A stretch of 64,000 nt of DNA from G965216695 sp965216695 (GTDB lineage Bacteria > Pseudomonadota > Gammaproteobacteria > Pseudomonadales > Azotimanducaceae), in NCBI GenBank assembly GCA_965216695.1, contig OZ244212.1, positions 2,914,001 through 2,978,000 of the forward strand. Reading direction: 5' to 3'. The translations under genes were made by a program, and so were the position numbers. Of the stretch, positions 42,037 through 51,824 are shown in pieces; position 1 is the first letter of the stretch, and each line of letters starts with the position of its first letter. Below the pieces are notes generated by a model. That model saw nothing but the letters and a program-made list of their open reading frames with translations. It did not search any database and was not told the origin of the DNA.

Positions 42037-42843
42037 ATGCCTGATCCGTCGCGGGACGAGCCGCCGGGTACCAGGCACGTGTTGCAGATTTCCGACATGC
42101 ACCTGCGTGCGGACCCCGGGGCGCGCTTACTTGGCGTCAACACACAGCAGAGTCTCTGTGCGGTTCTCGAACACGCGCTGTCCGATCGGACCGCCGATGT
42201 GCTGGTGTGCACCGGTGACCTTGCGCACGAAGGAACACCGTCCACCTATCGCAGACTGAAGGAAACGATCGCTCGGTACCACAATGGCCGGGTCGTCTAC
42301 CTGCCGGGCAATCACGATATTGCCGGGGCGATGGTTGTATCTGGATTGACCCAAGCGGACGCGGACCTCGACGGCTGGCAGATCATCGGTTTCGACACGC
42401 ACGCGGACGATGAGCCGGAAGCCTGTTTTCCCGAAGTACGGTTCGAGCGCCTGCGCAATCGCGTGTGTGCCCTGCCCGGTAACGCCCCGGTGTTGCTGGC
42501 TTGTCACCATCCGCCGGTTGACGTCGGCTGTCCATGGCTCGACAAGGATCGGATCCAATCCGGTGAAGAACTGTTAGAATGGGCGGGTGCCTGCGCCAAC
42601 GTGAAAGCCCTGATCTTCGGCCACACGCATCAGGTCGTTGAAGCCCACCGACCGGACCTCCGCGTATGGGGTGCACCGGCGACGTGCTTTCAGTATCAAC
42701 CCCGATCCCGCCGGTTTGCGGTGGATCGACATAAGCCGGGGTATCGTTGGCTGCACCTGCATCCGGATGGCCGTGTGCATGCGTCCGTACATCGTGTGGA
42801 CGACTTTCCGCTGGAAATCCGGTTTCCCGAATCAACCGATTGA
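42037..42843 (+). CDS. cpdA: 3',5'-cyclic AMP phosphodiesterase
   Basis: The 268-aa calcineurin-like metallophosphoesterase has all family metal motifs: QISDMHL near 14-20, CTGDLAHEG near 53-61, LPGNHDIAG near 88-96, ACHHPP near 152-157 and FGHTHQV near 191-197. In this context, after the DUF1249 gene and before parE, it is CpdA, which hydrolyses cAMP and so tunes CRP/Vfr-dependent transcription. ATG 42037. It is followed by parE after 26 nt. Confidence 0.94.
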   Translation: MPDPSRDEPPGTRHVLQISDMHLRADPGARLLGVNTQQSLCAVLEHALSDRTADVLVCTGDLAHEGTPSTYRRLKETIARYHNGRVVYLPGNHDIAGAMVVSGLTQADADLDGWQIIGFDTHADDEPEACFPEVRFERLRNRVCALPGNAPVLLACHHPPVDVGCPWLDKDRIQSGEELLEWAGACANVKALIFGHTHQVVEAHRPDLRVWGAPATCFQYQPRSRRFAVDRHKPGYRWLHLHPDGRVHASVHRVDDFPLEIRFPESTD

Positions 42844-42869
42844 GCGCGAGCGTTAGGGGATCATCGAGT

Positions 42870-44768
42870 ATGACGGCTGCGAGTTATTCGGCCGAATCGT
42901 TACAGGTACTGAGCGGGCTGGAACCGGTGCGCCGGCGACCCGGTATGTACACCGACACCACCCGTCCCAACCATCTGGTCCAGGAGGTGGTAGACAACAG
43001 CGTCGACGAAGCACTGGCCGGATACGCCCGTGAGATCGAGGTGACGCTGCGTAAAGACGGTGTCATCGAAGTCATCGACGACGGCCGTGGCATGCCCGTA
43101 GACATGCATCCAAAACACAAGATTTCCGGAGTCGAACTGATTCTTACCCGGCTGCATGCGGGCGGGAAATTCGACAACGAGAACTACAATTTTTCCGGCG
43201 GTTTGCATGGGGTGGGCGTGTCGGTGGTCAATGCGCTCTCGGAATGGCTTGAAGTGGAGGTAAAACGTGACGGCAAGCTGTATCGGCAGACGTACCGTAA
43301 GGGCAAACCGGCCGGTAAGCTGAAAGCCGTTGACAAGGTCGGCAAGCGCAATACCGGAACACGTATCGCGTTCGTGCCCGAGGCCGACTACTTCGACTCA
43401 CCCACAATCTCCGTCAGCAAGCTCAAGCATCTGCTGCGCGCCAAGGCCGTGCTGTGCCCTGGACTACGGGTCAGCCTGACCGTTGAAAGCGGCAAGAAGG
43501 CGGACACCGAAAGCTGGCATTACGAGGACGGTCTGGCGGGCTATCTGGACACGGCGCTTGCCGGTGCGGAGTCTGTCCCCTCGGCACCCTTCGTACACAG
43601 CGCTCAGAGCAGCGGAGAGGCGGTCGACTGGGCGGTAAAGTGGATCGTCGACGGCGGCGAACTGATCACTGAAGCCTACGTGAACCTGATCCCAACCACC
43701 CAAGGCGGTACGCACGTGAACGGGTTGCGCGGCGGTTTGAGCGATGCGCTGAAGGAGTTCTGCGAGTTTCGCGATCTGCTGCCGCGCGGGGTCAAGCTCA
43801 CCGCTGAAGACCTCTGGGAGCAGTGCAGTTACGTGCTGTCCTCCAAGATGGCCGATCCACAGTTCTCCGGTCAGACGAAAGACCGGCTGTCCTCGCGGCA
43901 GGCGGCCGTATACGTCGCCGGGGTAGCCAAAGACGCGTTCAGTCTGTGGCTGAACGAACATGCCGCGGACGGCGAACGGCTTGCGGAACTGGCGATTACC
44001 AACGCTCAGCGCCGCGTTCAGGCCGCGAAGAAAGTCGCCCGCAAAAAGGTTACGGCCGGACCGGCGTTGCCCGGAAAACTCGCGGATTGTTCGGGTCAGG
44101 ACGCGGATCGTTCCGAGATCTTTCTCGTGGAGGGTGATTCAGCCGGCGGCTCGGCCAAGCAGGCGCGCGCGAGGGAGTTTCAGGCCGTCATGCCACTACG
44201 CGGCAAGATTCTGAATACCTGGGAAGTCGATGTCTCGCAGGTGCTCGCGTCGCAGGAGGTTCATGACATAGCCGTGGCGCTCGGTGTCGACCCCGGATCG
44301 GCGGATCTGAGTGGGTTGCGTTATGGCAAGGTGTGCATTCTTGCCGACGCGGACTCGGATGGTGCGCACATAGCAACGTTGCTGTGTGCGCTGTTTCTGA
44401 AACATTTCCGGCCGCTTGTGGAAGCGGGCCACGTCTACGTCGCGATGCCGCCTCTGTACCGCATCGACGTCGGCAAAGAAGTGTTCTACGCGCTGGACGA
44501 CGCCGAAAAAGAAGCCGTGCTGCAGCGGATTGCCAGCGAAAAGAAGCGGGCGACGCCGGTGGTACAGCGGTTCAAAGGTTTGGGTGAGATGAATCCTTCG
44601 CAATTGCGGGAAACCACCATGGATCCGGCTACGCGCAACCTGGTGCAGCTCACGATTGACGGGGGGCGCAAAACGGAGCAGGTCATGGACATGCTGCTGG
44701 GCAAGAAACGCGCGCCCGACCGGCGTGCCTGGCTCGAGCGCAAGGGCGACCAGGCGAGCCTGGTCTGA
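42870..44768 (+). CDS. parE: DNA topoisomerase IV subunit B
   Basis: The 632-aa GHKL ATPase subunit has EVVDNSVDEALAGYA (ATP/Mg), DDGRGMPVD, GGLHGVGVSVVNALS, a QTK-like loop (GQTKDRLSS), the TOPRIM motif LVEGDSAGGSAKQAR and ILADADSDGAHIATLL, and PLRGKILNTWE, the region where quinolone-resistance changes are known, here of wild-type form. ATG 42870 follows an AGGGGA sequence; the frame upstream overlaps cpdA and is not used. With ParC it decatenates daughter chromosomes. YqiA, which lies between cpdA and parE in E. coli, is absent. Confidence 0.97.
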   Translation: MTAASYSAESLQVLSGLEPVRRRPGMYTDTTRPNHLVQEVVDNSVDEALAGYAREIEVTLRKDGVIEVIDDGRGMPVDMHPKHKISGVELILTRLHAGGKFDNENYNFSGGLHGVGVSVVNALSEWLEVEVKRDGKLYRQTYRKGKPAGKLKAVDKVGKRNTGTRIAFVPEADYFDSPTISVSKLKHLLRAKAVLCPGLRVSLTVESGKKADTESWHYEDGLAGYLDTALAGAESVPSAPFVHSAQSSGEAVDWAVKWIVDGGELITEAYVNLIPTTQGGTHVNGLRGGLSDALKEFCEFRDLLPRGVKLTAEDLWEQCSYVLSSKMADPQFSGQTKDRLSSRQAAVYVAGVAKDAFSLWLNEHAADGERLAELAITNAQRRVQAAKKVARKKVTAGPALPGKLADCSGQDADRSEIFLVEGDSAGGSAKQARAREFQAVMPLRGKILNTWEVDVSQVLASQEVHDIAVALGVDPGSADLSGLRYGKVCILADADSDGAHIATLLCALFLKHFRPLVEAGHVYVAMPPLYRIDVGKEVFYALDDAEKEAVLQRIASEKKRATPVVQRFKGLGEMNPSQLRETTMDPATRNLVQLTIDGGRKTEQVMDMLLGKKRAPDRRAWLERKGDQASLV

Positions 44769-44862
44769 TACCAAGCCCGGCATCGTGTTCAGACCGGGCT
44801 GCCGGCGGCCTCCTGCGCCCACATAGGGGTCGCCCCACACCACTCACTGATTGACGACGACA

Positions 44863-47103
44863 ATGCCAGAAACAGGAAACGAGTCGGAGCAGATTCTGCT
44901 TCGCGACTATACGGAACGTGCATACCTCGACTACTCGATGTATGTCATCAACGATCGCGCGTTGCCGCACGTAGCGGACGGCCTGAAACCGGTTCAGCGG
45001 CGGATCGTATACGCGATGGGGCAGCTCAACCTGTCGAGTCAAGCCAAGTACGCGAAATCCGCGCGCACTGTTGGCGACGTACTCGGGCGCTACCATCCGC
45101 ATGGGGACAGCGCCTGTTACGAGGCCATGGTGCTGATGGCGCAACCGTTCTCGTTCCGCTATCCGTTGATTGACGGGCAGGGCAACTGGGGTGCGCCGGA
45201 CGACCCCAAGTCCTTTGCTGCGATGCGGTACACCGAGGCGCGCCTGGCGCCCTATGCAGATCTGCTTCTGGACGAGATTCGCATGGGTACGGTCGCGTTC
45301 CGCAGCAATTTCGATGGCACATCGGATGAGCCGGAGCTGTTACCAGCGCGACTGCCGTTCGTGCTGTTGAACGGCAGTACCGGCATCGCCGTAGGCATGG
45401 CAACCGACATTCCGCCCCACAACCTGAACGAAGTCGTGAGCGCCTGTGTGCACCTGTTGGACATGCCGAAAGCTACAGTCGCGGATCTGATGACGCACAT
45501 CAAGGCGCCCGATTTTCCGTCCGAGGCGCAGATCATCACGCCAACGGCTGACATTCGTGAACTGTACGAAACCGGGCGGGGCAGTATCAAAGCCCGGGCC
45601 GTGTACACGAAAGAGCAGGGTGAGATTGTCGTAACCGCCCTGCCGCACCAGGCGTCGCCGGCTAAGATTCTGGAGCAGATCGCGCAGCAGATGCATGCGA
45701 AGAAGCTACCGATGTTGACCGATCTGCGAGATGAGTCCGATCACGAAAATCCCACGCGGCTCGTACTCGTTCCGCGTTCCAATCGTGTTGATATCGAACG
45801 GCTGATGAGTCATCTGTTCGCCTCCACCGATTTAGAAAAATCCTACCGCGTCAACATGAACGTGATCGGTCTGGATGGCCGGCCTCAGGTCATGGACCTG
45901 AAAACGCTGCTCAAGACGTGGCTCACGTTCCGCCAGGACACCGTACGAGCGCGGCTGCAGTTCCGTCTGGACAAGATCACCGAACGCCTGCACATCCTTG
46001 ACGGTCTGCTGATCGCGTATCTGAACATAGACGAAGTTATTCGCATCATTCGCGAATCCGACGAACCGAAATCGGCGTTGATGTCGGCGTTCGATCTGTC
46101 GGAGGCGCAGGCGAATGCGATCCTCGAAATTCGCCTTCGGCAGCTCGCGAAACTCGAAGAGGAGAAACTGCGTGGCGAGCTCGACGAATTGTCGGCAGAG
46201 AAGGCAGACATCGAGAAAACGCTGAAATCGGCGGCCCGCCTGAAAACGCTGGTGAAACGGGAGCTGCTCGCCGACGCAGAGGTGTACGGCGACGCGCGCC
46301 GTTCCGTGTTGCGTACCGCGGATGAAGCGGCGGCGTTCAGCGAAGAAGAGCTGATAACCAACGACCCCATTACGGTGGTGCTCTCGCAAAAGGGTTGGGT
46401 GCGTGCGGCAAAAGGTCACGAGGTGAACGCCCAGGACCTGCAGTACCGCAGTGGCGATGGATATGCGATGGCGGCGCGTGGGCGAACGAACGAACTTCTG
46501 GTGTTCATGGACTCGTCGGGACGCGCCTACCATCTTCCGGCACATTCGCTGCCGAGCGCTCGTGGCCAGGGCGAACCGCTCACCGGCCGCCTCAAACCGC
46601 CAGCGGGTGCCCGGTTTGTAGGTGTGCTGCTGGGTGAGGCCGGCCAGTCGGTTCTGGTTGCGAGCGACGCCGGCTATGGCTTTGTGGGTAACCTTGGCGA
46701 CATGGCCGCGAAAAACAAGGCCGGCAAAGCGCTGCTGACGGTCCCCGCTGGGGGGCATGCTCTGCCGCCGGTGCCGCTGCCCGATGCGGACGACGACATG
46801 CTGGTAGCGGCGGTAACGAATCAGGGGCGCTTGTTGGCGTTCCCCGTGGCCGATGTGCCGAGACTTGCGCGTGGTAAGGGCAATAAGTTGATCAACGTTC
46901 CGGCGGCGGCGTTCAAGAGTCGCGAAGAGTTCGTTCAGGGCGTGCAGGTGCTGGCTTCGGGAGCAGAGCTGCTGGTTTTCGCCGGTCAGCGGCATCTGCG
47001 CATCAAGCGTAAGGATCTGGAACACTACGTGGGCGAGCGTGCGCGCCGAGGGCGCAAGCTGCCGCGTGGATTCCAGAAAGTGGACAGTTTGGGTGTCGAC
47101 TGA
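44863..47103 (+). CDS. parC: DNA topoisomerase IV subunit A
   Basis: The 746-aa DNA-cleaving subunit shows the N-terminal ILLRDYTERAYLDYSMYVINDRALP (family landmark), the quinolone region YHPHGDSACYEAMV with the usual Ser and Glu (no resistance change), the catalytic Tyr in MRYTEARLAPY near residue 120, and a C-terminal beta-propeller region with degenerate repeats (GWVRAAKGHEV; GYGFVGNLGD; GRLLAFPVADVPRLARGKGNKL). The start is ATG 44863 or TTG 44851; neither has a strong ribosome site. It follows parE by 94 nt. The 46 nt after its stop hold no obvious terminator before the convergent gene. Confidence 0.97.
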   Translation: MPETGNESEQILLRDYTERAYLDYSMYVINDRALPHVADGLKPVQRRIVYAMGQLNLSSQAKYAKSARTVGDVLGRYHPHGDSACYEAMVLMAQPFSFRYPLIDGQGNWGAPDDPKSFAAMRYTEARLAPYADLLLDEIRMGTVAFRSNFDGTSDEPELLPARLPFVLLNGSTGIAVGMATDIPPHNLNEVVSACVHLLDMPKATVADLMTHIKAPDFPSEAQIITPTADIRELYETGRGSIKARAVYTKEQGEIVVTALPHQASPAKILEQIAQQMHAKKLPMLTDLRDESDHENPTRLVLVPRSNRVDIERLMSHLFASTDLEKSYRVNMNVIGLDGRPQVMDLKTLLKTWLTFRQDTVRARLQFRLDKITERLHILDGLLIAYLNIDEVIRIIRESDEPKSALMSAFDLSEAQANAILEIRLRQLAKLEEEKLRGELDELSAEKADIEKTLKSAARLKTLVKRELLADAEVYGDARRSVLRTADEAAAFSEEELITNDPITVVLSQKGWVRAAKGHEVNAQDLQYRSGDGYAMAARGRTNELLVFMDSSGRAYHLPAHSLPSARGQGEPLTGRLKPPAGARFVGVLLGEAGQSVLVASDAGYGFVGNLGDMAAKNKAGKALLTVPAGGHALPPVPLPDADDDMLVAAVTNQGRLLAFPVADVPRLARGKGNKLINVPAAAFKSREEFVQGVQVLASGAELLVFAGQRHLRIKRKDLEHYVGERARRGRKLPRGFQKVDSLGVD

Positions 47104-47149
47104 ACCGGTACGCCGGGCGCCCTAGCGACCCCGACAATGTGCAGCGGCG

Positions 47150-48367
47150 TTACGCAACGAGCCGCCGAACCTGGCGCTCGATCAGGTCGTCGTAGTTGTC
47201 GGTCAACGCGCGCACCTGGTAGCAATCGCCATTGCGGGCGTTCAGGTCTTCCCGCAACGGGTGTTCGAACGGATCGGCGACAATTCGACTGCGCAGTGCC
47301 ACAAACCCCAGAAAGTACTCGCTGACACAGACGCTCGAACCGCGGCTGCCGGATGCCAGCAGTGCGACATCCGATGGAACACCACTCTCGACGAGGGCAC
47401 GAGCGTCATTTGGGCTCCCTAGGATACCCTGCAACTGGGCCGACGAAACGCCGACGCGGAAAACGCCTCGTCCGCCGCTCCTTTCGAGCGAACGCCGGAG
47501 CACCAGCGCAGCGCACAACGCCTGGAACGCGTCATCCTGGGTCTGCGTATCCCTGAACGCCAATGTATGGCCTTGAGGTGTGTCGAGCACGGCGCCGGCG
47601 TCGTACAGTGACGCGAGCTGCGTCACCATCGCGTGGCACGTCCGCATCGCATTGGCGCGTTCTGCGGGCGTCAGATTGTGGTGATTGTCCAGGTGCGCGC
47701 CAACCAGGTGCCAAAGCATCGGAGACTCGGGAATCGCCGCTAGCATTTCGCCTTCGTCGCGAGCGCTACCGGGTGTCGAAATCTCGTCGGCACGCGCGGC
47801 GTGGTTGGCGTGCGCGGTCCCGTCCGCTGACTTCGGCGCCTCCGGTGACGAATCTGGTGCCAACGCGGCGGCCGGGAAGAGCCGCGCGAAAATCGCTGCG
47901 GCCAGCAGGGCGCTCAGAAGTGCGCCAGCCATGGACCAATTGCTGTTGGCGTCGAAGTACCCGGGCTCCAGCGTGATGCGCACGATACCGATTACGGAAT
48001 CGTTCAGCGTGATCGGGTGACTGAACGCAGGCCCCGGGCGGCTCGCGGCAACGCCGGCTACGATGTGGTTGTCTACGCCGTAAATAGTGGCGGCGTGTAC
48101 CGCAGGCAGGCGCGTCAATCGGTTGGTCAGAAGTCCGAGCTCTACGGGGTCGTGGCTTACCAGCGGATCGATGCTCTGATAGGCGAGCGTCCGTGCCAGC
48201 GTATTGCCGTATTCAGCCGCGAGTTTCGCGGGCGTTGGCCCGGAGCGCGTGACCGCGAGCGTAAGCAGAGACGTCGCGAGACAGGCCGCCGCCAGGAATG
48301 CAAACAACGTCAGCTTGCGTTTAACCGGGCGCGAATCAGACAATGTCGTAGCGCCAGCACGGTTCAA
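47150..48367 (-). CDS. membrane sensor-like protein with a degenerate class III cyclase-type domain
   Basis: The 405-aa protein has two membrane segments (about 20-42 and 147-166) enclosing a periplasmic domain, a low-complexity linker, then a cytosolic domain of about 190 residues. The end of that domain resembles class III nucleotide cyclases: LAFRDTQTQDDAFQALCAALVLRRSL, FRVGVSSAQLQGILGSPND and VSEYFLGF, in the right order and spacing. The first metal-binding Asp region and the GD(x)VN-type motif are not recognisable, so activity is doubtful. TTG 48367 is used, with GGAG 8 nt upstream. It is divergent from serB, as is a membrane protein gene in Pseudomonas (PA4961). Confidence 0.7.
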   Translation of the reverse strand: MNRAGATTLSDSRPVKRKLTLFAFLAAACLATSLLTLAVTRSGPTPAKLAAEYGNTLARTLAYQSIDPLVSHDPVELGLLTNRLTRLPAVHAATIYGVDNHIVAGVAASRPGPAFSHPITLNDSVIGIVRITLEPGYFDANSNWSMAGALLSALLAAAIFARLFPAAALAPDSSPEAPKSADGTAHANHAARADEISTPGSARDEGEMLAAIPESPMLWHLVGAHLDNHHNLTPAERANAMRTCHAMVTQLASLYDAGAVLDTPQGHTLAFRDTQTQDDAFQALCAALVLRRSLERSGGRGVFRVGVSSAQLQGILGSPNDARALVESGVPSDVALLASGSRGSSVCVSEYFLGFVALRSRIVADPFEHPLREDLNARNGDCYQVRALTDNYDDLIERQVRRLVA

Positions 48368-48418
48368 TTGGGATGCTCCAATTCAGATGCTCGAATCAAC
48401 GGTGGCTAAGGATTGCGG

Positions 48419-49672
48419 GTGGAACGCGAGATTGTATTGATGAATGTGTCTGGTATCGATCAACCAGGCATGATGGCGATGTTGACATCCCGCATGGCGG
48501 AATTTCAAGTCGACATTCTGGATGTGGGTCAGGCCGTCATTCACGACACGTTGAGCCTCGGTTTTCTGCTGGAAACGCCCGGCGGTGACGAGGGTGCCGC
48601 GTTGCAGGCGGCCCTGCGCGAGGACGCTCGGGCGAAGGACATTCCGGTGCGATTCACAACGGTGGACGCGGAGCGCTACTCGGAGTGGGTTCGCGGTCAG
48701 TTCTCCCGGCGCTACATTCTTACGGTGTTGAGCGGCAGGCTCGCCGCGGCGCACCTCGCACGCATATCGTCGAGTACCCGCGACGCGGGGTTGAACATCG
48801 AAACCATCCGCCGTCTGTCGGAACGGCTGTCTGTGGATGCCGCCGCGGGCGACGACGGGCGCGTGGGCGTGGAACTGGGTTTGCGTGGACAACCGGGCGA
48901 CACGCCCGCACTGCGTCGCGCGTTGCTGGATGCCGCGGCCGATTGCCGGTTTGACTTCAGCCTGCAGGAAGACAACGTGTACCGCCGCAACCGCCGCCTG
49001 GTGGTATTCGATATGGATTCCACGCTGATCAACGTGGAGGTGATCGACGAACTGGCGCGGCATCATGGGGTAGGCGACGAAGTAGCGGCGATCACCGAGC
49101 GCGCGATGCAGGGTGAACTCGATTTCAAGGACAGTTTTCGTGCCCGGGTCGCCGCGCTTGCGGGGTTGCCGCAAGACGCGTTACAACGTGTTGCGGAATC
49201 CGCAGCGTTGAATGAAGGGGCCGGTCGCCTACTGGCGGCCCTCCGGCACTTCGGCTACCGCACCGCGATCGTCTCGGGCGGATTTCAGTACGTCGGCGAC
49301 TACCTGGCCAACCGGTTCGGCATAGACCATGTTTACGCCAATCGTGTGGTCGTTCGTGACGGCCGTTTAACGGGCGACGTATCTGGCGATATCGTCGATG
49401 CACAGGGCAAGGCGGATCTGTTGCGGCGTATCGCGGCAGAAGAAGCGGTGGCGCTGGAGCAGACCATCGCGATTGGAGACGGTGCGAACGATCTTCCGAT
49501 GCTCAATCTCGCGGGGCTCGGGGTCGCGTTCCGGGCGAAACCGCTCGTGCGTCGGCAGGCGAGCAACGCCATCTCGAATTTCGGGCTCGACAGCGTTCTT
49601 TACCTGATGGGGTTTACCGATCGAGACGTACAGATCGCGCTTGGCGATCAGTCGTCGTTTGAAAAGTCGTAG
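48419..49672 (+). CDS. serB: phosphoserine phosphatase
   Basis: The 417-aa protein has two N-terminal ACT-like domains (about 1-80 and 95-175; LMNVSGIDQPGMMAMLTSRMAE is the first) and a C-terminal HAD phosphatase domain with VVFDMDSTLINVEVIDELA (nucleophile Asp), ERAMQGELDF, GYRTAIVSGGFQY and AIGDGANDLPML. It carries out the last step of serine synthesis. GTG 48419 is chosen because TAAGGA lies 6 nt upstream. The ACT domains suggest control by an amino acid. Its last 25 nt overlap the end of the convergent fimX-like gene. Confidence 0.96.
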   Translation: MEREIVLMNVSGIDQPGMMAMLTSRMAEFQVDILDVGQAVIHDTLSLGFLLETPGGDEGAALQAALREDARAKDIPVRFTTVDAERYSEWVRGQFSRRYILTVLSGRLAAAHLARISSSTRDAGLNIETIRRLSERLSVDAAAGDDGRVGVELGLRGQPGDTPALRRALLDAAADCRFDFSLQEDNVYRRNRRLVVFDMDSTLINVEVIDELARHHGVGDEVAAITERAMQGELDFKDSFRARVAALAGLPQDALQRVAESAALNEGAGRLLAALRHFGYRTAIVSGGFQYVGDYLANRFGIDHVYANRVVVRDGRLTGDVSGDIVDAQGKADLLRRIAAEEAVALEQTIAIGDGANDLPMLNLAGLGVAFRAKPLVRRQASNAISNFGLDSVLYLMGFTDRDVQIALGDQSSFEKS

Positions 49673-51795
49673 TCCATCGTCGTTGATGGTTCCTGCAGGT
49701 AGTGGCCCTGAATGTAGTTCGCTCCTGCCTGCCACAACGTGGATAACACACCGGCGCTCTCCACCATCGGCACGATCGTCAGTTTGCCTTTGTCTTGAAG
49801 TTTCTTCAGCAGGCTGATGGTGCCGTCGCGAAAGCTGCTATCGGAGGCGAGCGTGTCCATCTTGTAGCCGTCGATCTTCACGATCTCGAACGGGATGTGT
49901 TCCAGCAATTCGAACGAATCTTCCGACCGGCCGAATCGGGACAAGGCGGCGCGACAATGGATGTTGGCAAGCTGCTCTACCAGCTCGCGAGTCTGTCGGA
50001 CGTAATTGCGGGCATCCTGTTCGGTTACCTGGAAAATCACCGCGTCGCTCGGAAGCCGTGCGGCCTTGATCGCCATGCCAAGCCAGTCGACGAAATCGTT
50101 GTCGATGACGCTGTTGCTCGTAATGTTGATCGTCAGCCGAGTGTCGTGACCGGCGCTTCGATGTGCGCTCAACTGCTTGATGGCTTCCAGTACGACCCAG
50201 CGGTCGATTTTGCCCGCTACTTTGTAGTCGATGGCGGTCTGCAGAAATTCGTGGGGCACGAGTTGTTCGCCTTCCCCGTCGAGCATCCGCAGGAATACTT
50301 CGTAGTGTTCGTCGTCGTCGCCACGCAAACTGATGATGGGCTGGAACAGAAGAACAAAGCGTTGGTTTTCGATCGCTTCATTGATCAGGTGCAGAATGCG
50401 ACCCGCCTCGTCGTCCAGTTCGTCCGCTTCGCTTTCCGCGCTTGCAAGCTCTACGACATTACCGCCCTGCATCTCCACGAGTTTGTGTAGATGGTCGAGA
50501 GCCCGCGTCAAGGTCGCGTCGGGGTCGGACTCGTCGGACAGTTGTGCGCCGGAACAGGTGATTGTCGGTCGTACCGTGCGTTCGTTTACTTCGAATAACA
50601 GATTCTCGACTGCACCACGCACCGACTGCACAAGGTCTGTGACCTGTTCGCGTGCGAAATCGGAAACCGCAAACGCGAACTGCGCAGGGGAGATGCGAAT
50701 CGTGGGGCGGTTTGCCAGCACACTGCGAATGGCGGCTTCAACCTGGCGCGAGATCTTCTCCGTTCCTGCAACGCCGTAAAACCCCTGCAACTTGGCGAAG
50801 TCGTCGATCTGTGCAACGAAGAAGCTGTTGCAGCGGTGTTGTTCGTTGGATTCGAATAATGTTTTTGCGGCGTCGATAAAGTGCTGGATCGATGCGCCGG
50901 GTGCGTCGGGTAGAGCTGCAGTACCGTTTTCGGTTTCGCCGCTCGCGGCACCGTTGCTGACAGGCGTGTCCGCAGCCTCTGCATCGGCCGCTGAGTCTGC
51001 CGCTTGCGTTGCGTCGGCTGCGGTTCCGGCCACCTGGCTCGACACGGTAATCTGAATGCATTGTTCGCCGTCGTACTCGGCGGCCATCAATGTGAACGTA
51101 CCGTTCACCTCGTGACCGGCGGCGTTCGTACCGGCAAAGTCGAAACTGGTCGCATCCTCGTGAATGCGGAACGCTTTCAACGCGCTCTTCATTTCGGCCT
51201 GGCTTTCGGGTGCGAGCAAATCGATGATCGGCAGACCGATCAGCTCGTCTTCGTCGTCGAAGCCGAACAGTTTCAGGTAGCCGTCATTGGCATGAATGTG
51301 CATACCTTCGTGGATGTAGCATATCGCCGAGTTGGCGCTCTCAAGCAGAAGCTGGCAGCGTTGTTCAGCCTCTGCGAGCGCCTTTTGAACCTGAGAAAGC
51401 TGGCGGGTCTGACAAATGGCGTTCAGCTCACGCTGGCAGACGCGCAGCAGGCGCTTCGGCTCGATCCACGGGACCACGTCGGATGCGCCAAGCAGCATGC
51501 CCTGTTCCGCGGTGAACGGATGTCCGTGATCTTTTGTGATCGTGATGATAGGAAGGTCTGGTGAAAGCGCGCGCAATTGCGGCAGCGCCTGTTTCAGGTC
51601 GGGTAAACCTGCGTTGCACAGCAGCAGGTCGATCTGGCCGAGGGTACTGCTCGCCAGCGACAGATCCGGCACGACTTCCATGCGCGTCGCAATGCCGGCG
51701 TCGCGCAACAGCGAGTCGATTTTCTGCGCGACGTTGTCCGACGTTTCGGCAATCACCAAACGCACGGGCTTGAGCGGTTCAAATTGTGTCGACAT
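49648..51795 (-). CDS. fimX: FimX-type c-di-GMP effector: REC-PAS-GGDEF-EAL
   Basis: The 715-aa protein has a receiver-like domain (1-125), PAS (about 140-255), an Ala/acid-rich linker (256-300), a GGDEF-like domain (about 305-450) with no GGDEF or GGEEF motif, and an EAL-fold domain (about 460-705). In the latter the EAL motif reads EVFLR at 499-503 and other catalytic acids are missing, so it should bind c-di-GMP without hydrolysing it, as P. aeruginosa FimX does. FimX is next to serB in Pseudomonas too. It promotes type IV pilus assembly and twitching. The receiver lacks the obvious phosphorylation Asp. Confidence 0.87.
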   Translation of the reverse strand: MSTQFEPLKPVRLVIAETSDNVAQKIDSLLRDAGIATRMEVVPDLSLASSTLGQIDLLLCNAGLPDLKQALPQLRALSPDLPIITITKDHGHPFTAEQGMLLGASDVVPWIEPKRLLRVCQRELNAICQTRQLSQVQKALAEAEQRCQLLLESANSAICYIHEGMHIHANDGYLKLFGFDDEDELIGLPIIDLLAPESQAEMKSALKAFRIHEDATSFDFAGTNAAGHEVNGTFTLMAAEYDGEQCIQITVSSQVAGTAADATQAADSAADAEAADTPVSNGAASGETENGTAALPDAPGASIQHFIDAAKTLFESNEQHRCNSFFVAQIDDFAKLQGFYGVAGTEKISRQVEAAIRSVLANRPTIRISPAQFAFAVSDFAREQVTDLVQSVRGAVENLLFEVNERTVRPTITCSGAQLSDESDPDATLTRALDHLHKLVEMQGGNVVELASAESEADELDDEAGRILHLINEAIENQRFVLLFQPIISLRGDDDEHYEVFLRMLDGEGEQLVPHEFLQTAIDYKVAGKIDRWVVLEAIKQLSAHRSAGHDTRLTINITSNSVIDNDFVDWLGMAIKAARLPSDAVIFQVTEQDARNYVRQTRELVEQLANIHCRAALSRFGRSEDSFELLEHIPFEIVKIDGYKMDTLASDSSFRDGTISLLKKLQDKGKLTIVPMVESAGVLSTLWQAGANYIQGHYLQEPSTTMDYDFSNDD

Positions 51796-51824
51796 ATCCT
51801 TTACGTACTACGACCTTCGTGTCC

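Noticed and set aside
45832..47025. A 397-codon antisense frame over parC
   Set aside because: parC is intact and conserved on the plus strand; the antisense translation is basic and His/Arg-rich, typical of shadows.
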